Positions 16,395 through 23,564 of a stretch of DNA of 36,787 nt are shown here, one piece after another. Source of the DNA: Bacilli bacterium (GTDB taxonomy: Bacteria; Bacillota_I; Bacilli_A; RF39; UBA660). The position numbers and the translations under genes were made by a program. The stretch's first letter is position 1. The number at the start of each line of letters is the position of its first letter. The notes under the pieces were generated by a model. It saw nothing but the letters and a program-made list of their open reading frames with translations, ran no database searches and was not told the DNA's origin. The DNA is taken from positions 1 to 36,787 of the forward strand of contig JAEETF010000072.1 in NCBI GenBank assembly GCA_016290195.1. The letters are read 5' to 3'.

Positions 16395-17133
16395 AATCAA
16401 GTTCTTTCCATATTTGATCATAATAGTCATTAAATTCTTTACATTTACGATTATTAATAGGATTTGTTTTATTTGTTAAATTAATTATATGTTCTTTTTT
16501 GATAGTAGCTGGTCTTTTAGTTAAAACAATAATTCTATCTGAAATAGAAATTGCTTCGGCAATATCATGAGTTACTATAATCGCACTTTTTCTTTCATCT
16601 TTTAAAATATTATATACATCATTGGAAACATTAATTCTTGATTGATAATCAAGAGCAGAAAAAGATTCATCAAGAAGTAAAATATCGGGTTTAGTAGCAA
16701 GTGTTCTAATTAGAGCTACACGCTGTCTCATACCACCAGATAATTCACTAGGTTTACTATTAATAAAATCTTTTAATCCATATTTATTTAATAATTCTAG
16801 AACATATTTTTTATTTTCTATAGTATTTTTATTTTGTATTTCTAATCCTAGCATACAATTATCAAAAACACATCTCCAGTCAAATAAACAATCAGATTGC
16901 AACATATAACCAACTTTTTTATTATTTTCAATATTTATTATGCCATCAGTTTTATTTTCTAAACCACAAATAATAGATAGTATAGTTGATTTTCCACATC
17001 CTGATGGTCCAACAATAGATATAATTTCACCTTCAAATAAATCAAATGAAATATCTTTAAGAGCTACTATTTCATCATTATCAGTGTGATAATTCTTTTT
17101 TAAATTTTTAACTGTTAATATTTTCTTTGGCAT
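16384..17133 (-). CDS. ABC transporter ATP-binding protein (SsuB/TauB/ThiZ-like)
   Basis: Cytoplasmic ATPase subunit, 249 aa. Walker A GPSGCGKST lies near residues 43-51. The Q-loop is MLQSDCLFDW, the signature motif LSGGMRQRVALIRTLA, Walker B ILLLDESFSALD with the catalytic Glu, and the switch His is in VTHDIAEA. All catalytic motifs are intact. Its start overlaps the end of the solute-binding gene by 26 bases. No good Shine-Dalgarno sequence is seen before ATG 17133, so translation is probably coupled. Motif order and the partner proteins place it in the SsuB/TauB/NrtD group. Confidence 0.92.
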   Translation of the reverse strand: MPKKILTVKNLKKNYHTDNDEIVALKDISFDLFEGEIISIVGPSGCGKSTILSIICGLENKTDGIINIENNKKVGYMLQSDCLFDWRCVFDNCMLGLEIQNKNTIENKKYVLELLNKYGLKDFINSKPSELSGGMRQRVALIRTLATKPDILLLDESFSALDYQSRINVSNDVYNILKDERKSAIIVTHDIAEAISISDRIIVLTKRPATIKKEHIINLTNKTNPINNRKCKEFNDYYDQIWKELDYDV

Positions 17134-18109
17134 ATCTATTATCTACTAATTTCTCAAATGGTGCATATGGATTTTCAACACCAGCATTTGCCATTATTTC
17201 TTGAACATGGTTAAAATCTTTTTCATTTATATAAGTGGTATCATACCAAGAATCAATGCTTCTATATCTTTTTACTATTGCTTCTAAGTCATTAAGTGAT
17301 ACATCTGGAAAATATGGTAATATTGTTTCTGCAACTTCTTTATCAGTATGAGTATTTACATAATCAATTCCTTTTTGAATAGCTTTTGAAAAACCTTGGA
17401 TAACTTCTGGATTATTTTCAATATAACTTTTACGGGCATTATAAGCAGTATATGGAATAGTACCACCTAATTCACCAAGAGAAGCAACTACATATCCAAA
17501 ACCTTGTTTTTCTAGTTGTAAAGCAGTTGGTTCAAATAAAGAGACATAATCACCAGTGCCACCAATAAATGCTCCGCTCATAGCAGCAAATGCAATACTT
17601 GTATCAATTTTTACATCTTTATTTGGAATTATATTATTTTGTGTTAATATCCATTCAAGTGTCATTTCTGGCATTCCATATTGGCGTCCACCAATAATGA
17701 ATGATCCTTTTAAATCCTCAAGTTTAAAGTTGTCTTGCTTTGCTCTAGATACTAAAAAACTACCATCTCGTTTAGTTAATCCAGCAAAATTTATAAGATA
17801 GTCTTTTTCGTTTTGATTGTATACATAAATTGTTGCTTCACTGCCACAAAAACCAATTTGAACATCACCTGATAATACAGCTGCTGTAACTTTATCAGCT
17901 CCAGATGCTAAAACTATTTCTACATAAAGTCCTTCTTCTTCAAAATAACCAAGAGCATGTGCAGCATATTGTGGCGCATAAAATACACTATGAGCTACTT
18001 CAGCAAGTCTTACTTTTCTTAAATCATTAGTTTTATTTTTAATTGCTATTAAGAATATTGTTATAATAATTATTATAAATGAAACTATTGGAAAAATAAT
18101 TCTTTTCAT
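17108..18109 (-). CDS. ABC transporter substrate-binding protein (SsuA/THI5-like)
   Basis: Extracellular receptor of the importer, 333 aa. The N-terminal helix (about 4-24) has no lipobox Cys, so it should be retained as an uncleaved anchor. The domain is of the NMT1/THI5/SsuA type: VRLAEVAHSVFYAPQYAAHALGYFEEEGL, then GDVQIGFCGSEATI and GSFIIGGRQYGMPEMTLEWIL. Substrate cannot be read from sequence; candidates include sulfonates, taurine and hydroxymethylpyrimidine-type thiamine precursors. No TPP riboswitch or sulfur-regulon element precedes it. ATG 18109 follows AGGAGG. It is the first gene of the three-gene minus-strand operon. Confidence 0.88.
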   Translation of the reverse strand: MKRIIFPIVSFIIIIITIFLIAIKNKTNDLRKVRLAEVAHSVFYAPQYAAHALGYFEEEGLYVEIVLASGADKVTAAVLSGDVQIGFCGSEATIYVYNQNEKDYLINFAGLTKRDGSFLVSRAKQDNFKLEDLKGSFIIGGRQYGMPEMTLEWILTQNNIIPNKDVKIDTSIAFAAMSGAFIGGTGDYVSLFEPTALQLEKQGFGYVVASLGELGGTIPYTAYNARKSYIENNPEVIQGFSKAIQKGIDYVNTHTDKEVAETILPYFPDVSLNDLEAIVKRYRSIDSWYDTTYINEKDFNHVQEIMANAGVENPYAPFEKLVDNRYAKENINS

Positions 18110-18181
18110 AAAATCCTCCTTAAATTCATAATATTATATTCATAAAATATAAAATAGTGTGTTTTTAAAAACAATAAATTA

Positions 18182-18190
18182 TGATATCAT
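18182..18190 (+). promoter_or_regulatory. Extended -10 promoter of pcrA
   Basis: TGATATCAT at 18182-18190. The predicted start at about 18197 falls on the Shine-Dalgarno sequence, giving a leader of about 10 bases. Confidence 0.5.
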
Positions 18191-18206
18191 ATAGAAGGTG
18201 GTAAAA

Positions 18207-20303
18207 ATGAAACTAGATGGATTAAATGAAATGCAACGAAAAGCTGTTGAAAAAACAGATGGACCACTTTTAGTATTAGCTGGTGCTGGAAGTGGAAAAA
18301 CAAGAGTATTAACTACAAAAATAGCTTATTTGATCGAACATAATAATATTAATCCATATAATATACTTGCAATAACATTTACAAATAAAGCAGCTAGAGA
18401 AATGAAAGAAAGAATTGAATCTATGCTAGGAGATATATCAAAAGGTATACAAATTTCTACATTCCATTCTTTTGGCCTTACAATTGCTAGAGAAAATTAT
18501 GAAAAATTAGGATTAATGAAAAATTTTACTATATTAGATAGTGAAGATTCTTTAACTATTATTAAAAAAATAATGAAAGAATTAAATATTGATGCAGAAA
18601 AATTAAAACCTAAATATGTTAGAAATCAAATAAGTGGAGCTAAAAATGAAATTCTTTCACCACTTGAATATGAAAGATTTGCAAATACAGATATAGAAAA
18701 ACAAGTAGTAGATATTTATAAATTATATGAACAAAGACTTAAAACTAGTAATTCAGTAGATTTTGATGATTTATTAATAATGCCTATAAATTTATTTAGA
18801 AAAAATCCTGATATTTTAGATTATTATCAAGAAAGATTTAAATACATTCTAATTGATGAGTATCAAGATACAAATGAGGCTCAATATATTTTAGTAAAGA
18901 TGATAGGAGCTAAATATAAAAATATATGTGTTGTCGGAGATAATGATCAATCAATTTATAGTTTTAGAGGAGCTAATTATCAAAATATTCTTAATTTTGA
19001 AAAAGATTATAAAAATGCTGAAACAATTATGCTTGAAGAAAACTATCGTTCAACGCAAAATATTTTAAAAGTAGCTAATGAAGTTATTGAAAAAAATACT
19101 AAACGAAAAGATAAAGTGTTGTGGACTGAAAATGGTGAAGGGGATAAAGTTAGATATTATCGTGCCAATGATGAAAAAGATGAAGCTAATTTTGTATCTT
19201 CTGAAATAGAAAAATTAATTGAAAGTGGAATTAGAAAATCAGATATAGCTGTTCTTTATAGAACTAATGCTCAGTCAAGAAATATAGAAGAAACTTTACT
19301 TCGTAAAAATATATCTTATAAAGTAGTTGGTAGTGTATATTTCTATAATCGTAAAGAAATAAAAGATTTAATTAGTTATTTAAAACTTATTCATAATAAT
19401 TATGATGATAATAGTTTATTTAGAATTATTAATGTTCCAAAAAGAGGAATAGGAGAAAAAACTATTCAAAATTTAACAGAACAAGCTACATTAGAAAATA
19501 AATGTGTATATGATGTTATTAGTAGTGGAAAAGAATTAAAATTTAAAGAAATAATTGAAGAAATAAAAAAAGAAGCAGATAATTGTTCATTAACTGATTT
19601 AATAGATTTAATATTAAATAAAACTGGTATGAAACAAGATTTACTTTCAGATAAAACTATTGAATCTGAAATAAGACTTGAAAACCTTGAAGAATTTAAA
19701 AGTATTACTAAAAATTTTGAAGAAAAATATGGTATTATTTCACTTGATGAATTTTTAGATGAAATAAGCTTAGTAGCCGATGTAGAAGAACATAAGAACG
19801 ATACAGAAGTTGTAACACTTATGACTATTCATTCTGCTAAAGGACTTGAATTTAATTATGTATTTATAATTGGTATGGAGGAAGGAATTTTTCCACATTT
19901 TAATTCATTAATGGATTTTAATCAAATAGAGGAAGAAAGAAGATTATGCTATGTAGCAATTACTAGAGCTAAACAAAAACTTTGGATAATAAATGCTAAA
20001 AGAAGAATGCTATATGGAAAAGATAGTGTTAATCCTCCAAGTAGATTTTTAAGTGATATAAAAAGTGAAGATTTAGATATTCTTGAAAAAGAAGAAAAAA
20101 AGGATTATACTATAAATAGTATTATGACTAACATAGACAAAGATGTGAATTATAAGTTTGGTGAAAAACTTATTCATGATACGTATGGAGAAGGTTTGGT
20201 TGTTGGTATTGATGATAGTCTAGTATCAGTTGCTTTTCCTCATCCAATAGGTATTAAAAAATTCATTAAGGGTCATAAATGTTTAAGAAAGGAAAATGAA
20301 TAA
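18207..20303 (+). CDS. pcrA: UvrD/PcrA-type ATP-dependent DNA helicase
   Basis: Superfamily 1A 3'-5' helicase for repair and replication-fork maintenance, 698 aa. Motifs in order: Q motif LNEMQRKAVE, Walker A LAGAGSGKT (about 28-36), TFTNKAAREM, Walker B DEYQDTNEAQ, motif III GDNDQSIYSFRGA, motif IV EENYRS, motif V TIHSAKGLEF and motif VI RRLCYVAITRAK. The C-terminal Tudor-like domain of PcrA is present (FGEKLIHDTYGEGLVVGI and AFPHPIGIKKFI), which separates PcrA from Rep. ATG 18207 is chosen because AAGGTGGT plus four bases precede it. GTG 18198 lies inside that site. Its stop overlaps the next start by one base. ligA does not follow, unlike in many Firmicutes. Confidence 0.95.
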   Translation: MKLDGLNEMQRKAVEKTDGPLLVLAGAGSGKTRVLTTKIAYLIEHNNINPYNILAITFTNKAAREMKERIESMLGDISKGIQISTFHSFGLTIARENYEKLGLMKNFTILDSEDSLTIIKKIMKELNIDAEKLKPKYVRNQISGAKNEILSPLEYERFANTDIEKQVVDIYKLYEQRLKTSNSVDFDDLLIMPINLFRKNPDILDYYQERFKYILIDEYQDTNEAQYILVKMIGAKYKNICVVGDNDQSIYSFRGANYQNILNFEKDYKNAETIMLEENYRSTQNILKVANEVIEKNTKRKDKVLWTENGEGDKVRYYRANDEKDEANFVSSEIEKLIESGIRKSDIAVLYRTNAQSRNIEETLLRKNISYKVVGSVYFYNRKEIKDLISYLKLIHNNYDDNSLFRIINVPKRGIGEKTIQNLTEQATLENKCVYDVISSGKELKFKEIIEEIKKEADNCSLTDLIDLILNKTGMKQDLLSDKTIESEIRLENLEEFKSITKNFEEKYGIISLDEFLDEISLVADVEEHKNDTEVVTLMTIHSAKGLEFNYVFIIGMEEGIFPHFNSLMDFNQIEEERRLCYVAITRAKQKLWIINAKRRMLYGKDSVNPPSRFLSDIKSEDLDILEKEEKKDYTINSIMTNIDKDVNYKFGEKLIHDTYGEGLVVGIDDSLVSVAFPHPIGIKKFIKGHKCLRKENE

Positions 20304-20464
20304 TGAACGTTTTGGATATTTTAGATGATATAAAAAGTTTTTTTAAACCAGTTACAGATTTTTTTGTAGAAAATTATGATAATCCAATTTTTTGGCTTGT
20401 TATAGTAGGATTTATTGTTGGCATTTTTCTTGTTACATATACAGCAAAACCAAATAAAAAATAA
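20303..20464 (+). CDS. Small membrane protein, 53 aa, coupled to pcrA
   Basis: A short gene beginning MNVLDILDDIKSFFKP and containing one transmembrane helix at about 30-46 (FWLVIVGFIVGIFLVTY), ending in a basic KPNKK tail. ATG 20303 shares one base with the pcrA stop (TAATG), and AAAGGAA at 20288-20294 gives good spacing. Codon use fits the genome. The reading frame ends just inside a strong bidirectional terminator, which supports it being the true last gene of the pcrA transcript. I recognise no family. Function unknown. Confidence 0.7.
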   Translation: MNVLDILDDIKSFFKPVTDFFVENYDNPIFWLVIVGFIVGIFLVTYTAKPNKK

Positions 20465-20485
20465 CACTTAAGTGTTATTTTTTTA
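20460..20485. terminator. Bidirectional terminator between the pcrA and divIC transcripts
   Basis: AATAACAC (20460-20467) and GTGTTATT (20472-20479) around TTAA, then a T run. It overlaps the stop codons of both convergent genes. Confidence 0.9.
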
Positions 20486-20879
20486 TTATATAAATAATAA
20501 TTCCTAAAAGAAGTACTCCAGAGCCAATAATAATATATATATAATTATTATTTTCATTTGTTTCAGTAGTTACAATCTCTGGTTCATCATTTTCAATTTT
20601 AATTACATACTCGCCATTTTCTTTTGAATATGAATATTCTTCTCTAGCATAACGAGTAATATATTCAGGATCTTTTAGTTTTTCAATTTCTGTTTTTAAA
20701 TTTTCAGATTCATGTTTTAAAGTACTAAGTTTTAAATTTAAATCTTTTTCTTCTTGTTTTAATTTTTGAATATCTATGTTGTATTTAATAAAAGTTGCAA
20801 CAAAGTATACAATTCCAATAATTGCTAGTAATCCAAAAACAATTACTGGTTTTTTTACTTGTTTCTTTTTCTTTGGCAC
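20475..20879 (-). CDS. divIC: DivIC/FtsB-like septum formation protein with an extra C-terminal membrane helix
   Basis: A division protein of the DivIC/FtsL/FtsB group, 134 aa. A basic cytoplasmic N-terminus (MPKKKKQVKK) is followed by a helix at about 11-32, an outer coiled coil (about 33-70, KLKQEEKDLNLKLSTLK) and the conserved KDPEYITRYAREEYSYSKENGEYVIKI region. Unlike Bacillus DivIC (one membrane helix), a second helix lies at about 111-131 (YIYIIIGSGVLLLGIIIYII). Start is GTG 20879, with GTGAT three bases before it. It follows yabQ by 31 bases; the order yabP-yabQ-divIC is as in Bacillus subtilis, which supports the name. Confidence 0.85.
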   Translation of the reverse strand: MPKKKKQVKKPVIVFGLLAIIGIVYFVATFIKYNIDIQKLKQEEKDLNLKLSTLKHESENLKTEIEKLKDPEYITRYAREEYSYSKENGEYVIKIENDEPEIVTTETNENNNYIYIIIGSGVLLLGIIIYIIKK

Positions 20880-20910
20880 TTTATCACATCCCTCTATTAT
20901 GCTAATTGTA

Positions 20911-21195
20911 TCATTTTTTTAATTTATTTTCAATTAGTTTACTAATACTTGACTCTATAAAAAATCCAAATATTAGTAGCAATAAAGAATAGATATGGAA
21001 AATACCAAAACAGTATTTTTGAAGACATTTAAAATAAATATATGCGAATAAAATTATAAATAATAGGTGTGATATTATTTTAATTAATATATGTTTATTA
21101 TGAAGTAATTTATAAATAAGATTATATGTTAAAGAAAAAAGAAAACCAATAGTAAATGATATAGTAATAATATTAATCTGAGTATTTAAATTCAT
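20911..21195 (-). CDS. yabQ: YabQ-like membrane protein
   Basis: A 94-residue hydrophobic protein with about three transmembrane helices (about 8-27, 38-57 and 62-82). In Bacillus, YabQ is a spore-coat/cortex-assembly membrane protein made in the mother cell. Sequence similarity is hard to judge by eye in such a short hydrophobic protein. The call rests on length, topology and its fixed place between yabP and divIC. ATG 21195 shares a base with the yabP stop codon (TAATG), so the two are coupled. Confidence 0.75.
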   Translation of the reverse strand: MNLNTQINIITISFTIGFLFSLTYNLIYKLLHNKHILIKIISHLLFIILFAYIYFKCLQKYCFGIFHIYSLLLLIFGFFIESSISKLIENKLKK

Positions 21196-21485
21196 TATTT
21201 AAATAATTTAGTAAAAATACTTTCTTCTTTATCTTTCTTTTTAATATTTTCTATATATCCTAAACTATTTATTTTACCTTTAATAGATACATTTCCTTGA
21301 AAAGTGTCAAGCTTTACTATCTCTAATCCTTCTCCTTTAATAACTATATATCCCATATTTGTTTCAAGTAGAAATTCTTCATTATCAAAACTATCAATTT
21401 TTTTTACACCACTAATTATAATATTTTTTCTTTCATTAATTGTTATAGAATGACTTATAGTACTAAATGTTTCATTTTTATCCAT
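21195..21485 (-). CDS. yabP: YabP-family sporulation protein
   Basis: A 96-residue protein of the YabP/YqfC family, small beta-rich proteins needed for spore cortex or coat assembly. Family features are SITINERKNIIISGVKKIDSFDNEEFLLET, then GYIVIKGEGLEIVKLDTFQGNVSIKGKI, with the YabP hallmark IKGExLxIxKLxxxxGxVxIxGxI. ATG 21485 follows GAAAGGAGTG. It lies 42 bases after the PBP gene on the same strand and has its own likely promoter. YabP and YqfC are hard to tell apart by sequence; the yabQ-divIC neighbours favour YabP. Confidence 0.85.
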   Translation of the reverse strand: MDKNETFSTISHSITINERKNIIISGVKKIDSFDNEEFLLETNMGYIVIKGEGLEIVKLDTFQGNVSIKGKINSLGYIENIKKKDKEESIFTKLFK

Positions 21486-21513
21486 CTTAACACTCCTTTC
21501 AATTAATGATATG

Positions 21514-21542
21514 ATTATATTTTTTTATTATTCCTCTTTGAA
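21514..21542 (-). promoter_or_regulatory. Possible promoter of yabP-yabQ-divIC
   Basis: On the minus strand: TTCAAA (21542-21537), 17-base spacer, TATAAT (21519-21514). This looks like a housekeeping promoter rather than a mother-cell sigma-E type. It overlaps the 3' end of the PBP gene. Confidence 0.5.
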
Positions 21543-23471
21543 TGTTGGTAATAATTCATCGAGTGTATATTCTTCATATGGTTCAGTACCTTTAATATAG
21601 AAAAACATTTTTTTATTATCAGAATTTGTATCTCCAGTTACAGGATCTACTAACATACCAACAACATTTTTAGGCATTACATACCAATTATTTTCTTTTT
21701 CTTTTAAAGCATCTTCCATTGCATCTACCCACATATTTTTAGTAGCTAAACTATCTGTAGAATTAACTTCTTTATTATCATCATATCCAGTCCAAATACC
21801 AATTAATAAATCTTTATTATATCCAAATATTAAATGATCAGTATCTGTAGTACCTGTTTTAATTGCATATTTTTTTGTCATTTTTGGTTTAATAACTAAA
21901 CATGTTGGTAGGGCATAATCTTTAATTTCTTCTGCATATGTATTTGTTAACATTTCATTTAATATAAATGTTAAACTTTTATTTAAAATTTGTTCTGGTT
22001 CATTATCAAATTCATATAGTACATTATTATTTAAGTCTGTAACTTTAGTAATCAAATGTGGTGTAATACTATATCCTTCATTTGCAAATGTACTATAAGC
22101 TGTAATCATTTCTAAAAGACTTATATCATAAGTACCAAGTGCAAGTGATGGAACGGGATCTAATTTTTCTTTAATACCTAATCTTTTGGCAGTATCTACT
22201 AAAACTTCTTCACCTAAAAATAAATGAGTTTTAACAGCAAAAATATTATCTGATAAAGCAACAGCAGCGCCCATAGTAATTGGTTTGTTAGCATAATTAT
22301 TACCATAATTTTGAGGACTATATATTTCATTTTCTCCAAACATAAAAGTAGTGGGTGAGCTTTTGAAAGTTGTGGACATAGTAAAACCATTTTCTAAGGC
22401 AGCATAATATAGAATTGGTTTCATTGTAGAACCAACTTGTCTTTTAGCATTTATAGCTCTATTATATTCACTTTTTAAATAATCACGACCACCTATTAAT
22501 CCTAAAATATTACCATTGTTTGGATTAATAGCAATCATAGCAACTTGAATATCTTTGTTATATTCTAAGTTTTTAAGCATACTTTCTTCTAAACTATTTT
22601 GAACATTATAATCATATGTTGTATATATTTTTAAACCACCGGTTTGTAATAGTGATTTAGGAATTTCTGATATAGTTTTTAATTCTTCATATACAGCATC
22701 TTCAAAATAATCTTGTGTTAAAAGTGTTTTTTCAGTATTATTTGTATTATAGATTAATTCTTCTTTTAGTGCTTTTTCTTTTTCATTTTTAGTTATATAT
22801 TTGTTATTATACATTGCATCAAGTATTAATTCTTGTCTTTCTTTAGCAGCTTCTTTATTTACAAATGGGGAATATTTAGATGGCCATTTAGGTATCCCAG
22901 CAAGCATTGCACTTTCAGCAATTGTTAAATCTTTTGCACTTTTATTAAAATAGTATTTTGCAGCATTTTCAATACCAAATACACCACCATAATTAATAGT
23001 ATTTAAATATCCTTCTAAAATTTGTTCTTTAGAATAATGAGCTTCTAATCTTATTGCTAGCCATGCTTCATCAAATTTTCTTTCCCATGTTTTTTCAAAT
23101 GATAAAAATAAGTTTTTAGCATACTGCTGAGTTATAGTAGAAGCTCCTTGTAAATTATCTCCATTTTTTGTATTTATATATAATGATTTTAAAATACGTA
23201 GAAAATCAAATCCTTGATGTTTAAAAAAATTTTTATCTTCAGTTGCGATAGTAGCATCTATAACATGCTTTGACATATCTGAAAGGGCAATCCATTCATC
23301 ATTGGTATGTGAAAACAATTTACCATTATTATCATATAAATAATAACTATTAGCACTACTAATATCTAGTGGTGGTAATATAAAAGCATATATTTTAATA
23401 GCATAATAAAAAAGTAAAATAAGAATATAAAAAAATATGGATATTTTCCATACTACTTTTAAGAATTTCAT
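21528..23471 (-). CDS. Class A penicillin-binding protein (PBP1A-type)
   Basis: Bifunctional peptidoglycan synthase, 647 aa, anchored by a helix at about 9-31. The glycosyltransferase (GT51) domain has the catalytic Glu78 in TEDKNFFKHQGFD and QGASTITQQYAKNLFL at about 108-123. The transpeptidase domain has the nucleophile Ser348 in GSTMKP, the SDN triad at 407-409 and KTG at 538-540. All active-site motifs are present. ATG 23471 follows GGAGGAA; an upstream in-frame start at 23534 lies in the promoter region and would add a spurious hydrophobic segment. It is divergent from polA and on the same strand as the yabP-yabQ-divIC cluster. Confidence 0.93.
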   Translation of the reverse strand: MKFLKVVWKISIFFYILILLFYYAIKIYAFILPPLDISSANSYYLYDNNGKLFSHTNDEWIALSDMSKHVIDATIATEDKNFFKHQGFDFLRILKSLYINTKNGDNLQGASTITQQYAKNLFLSFEKTWERKFDEAWLAIRLEAHYSKEQILEGYLNTINYGGVFGIENAAKYYFNKSAKDLTIAESAMLAGIPKWPSKYSPFVNKEAAKERQELILDAMYNNKYITKNEKEKALKEELIYNTNNTEKTLLTQDYFEDAVYEELKTISEIPKSLLQTGGLKIYTTYDYNVQNSLEESMLKNLEYNKDIQVAMIAINPNNGNILGLIGGRDYLKSEYNRAINAKRQVGSTMKPILYYAALENGFTMSTTFKSSPTTFMFGENEIYSPQNYGNNYANKPITMGAAVALSDNIFAVKTHLFLGEEVLVDTAKRLGIKEKLDPVPSLALGTYDISLLEMITAYSTFANEGYSITPHLITKVTDLNNNVLYEFDNEPEQILNKSLTFILNEMLTNTYAEEIKDYALPTCLVIKPKMTKKYAIKTGTTDTDHLIFGYNKDLLIGIWTGYDDNKEVNSTDSLATKNMWVDAMEDALKEKENNWYVMPKNVVGMLVDPVTGDTNSDNKKMFFYIKGTEPYEEYTLDELLPTFKEE

Positions 23472-23505
23472 ATTATTCCTCCAATCTATATTTATTATTG
23501 GTAAA

Positions 23506-23534
23506 ATAATAAAAAATATAATTAAAATTAACAA
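23506..23534 (-). promoter_or_regulatory. Promoter of the PBP gene
   Basis: On the minus strand: TTGTTA (23534-23529), 17-base spacer, TATTAT (23511-23506). It lies back-to-back with the polA -10 element at 23543, so the two divergent promoters share DNA. Confidence 0.5.
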
Positions 23535-23539
23535 AATAA

Positions 23540-23548
23540 TGTTACAAT
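23540..23548 (+). promoter_or_regulatory. Extended -10 promoter of polA
   Basis: TGTTACAAT at 23540-23548. Predicted start about 23555, one base before the Shine-Dalgarno GGTGAT (23556-23561). Confidence 0.5.
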
Positions 23549-23564
23549 ATATATAGGTGATAAT

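Noticed and set aside
18110-18206. TPP or other riboswitch before the ABC transporter
   Set aside because: The gap is only 97 bases, shared with the pcrA promoter, and shows no TPP-type conserved motifs.
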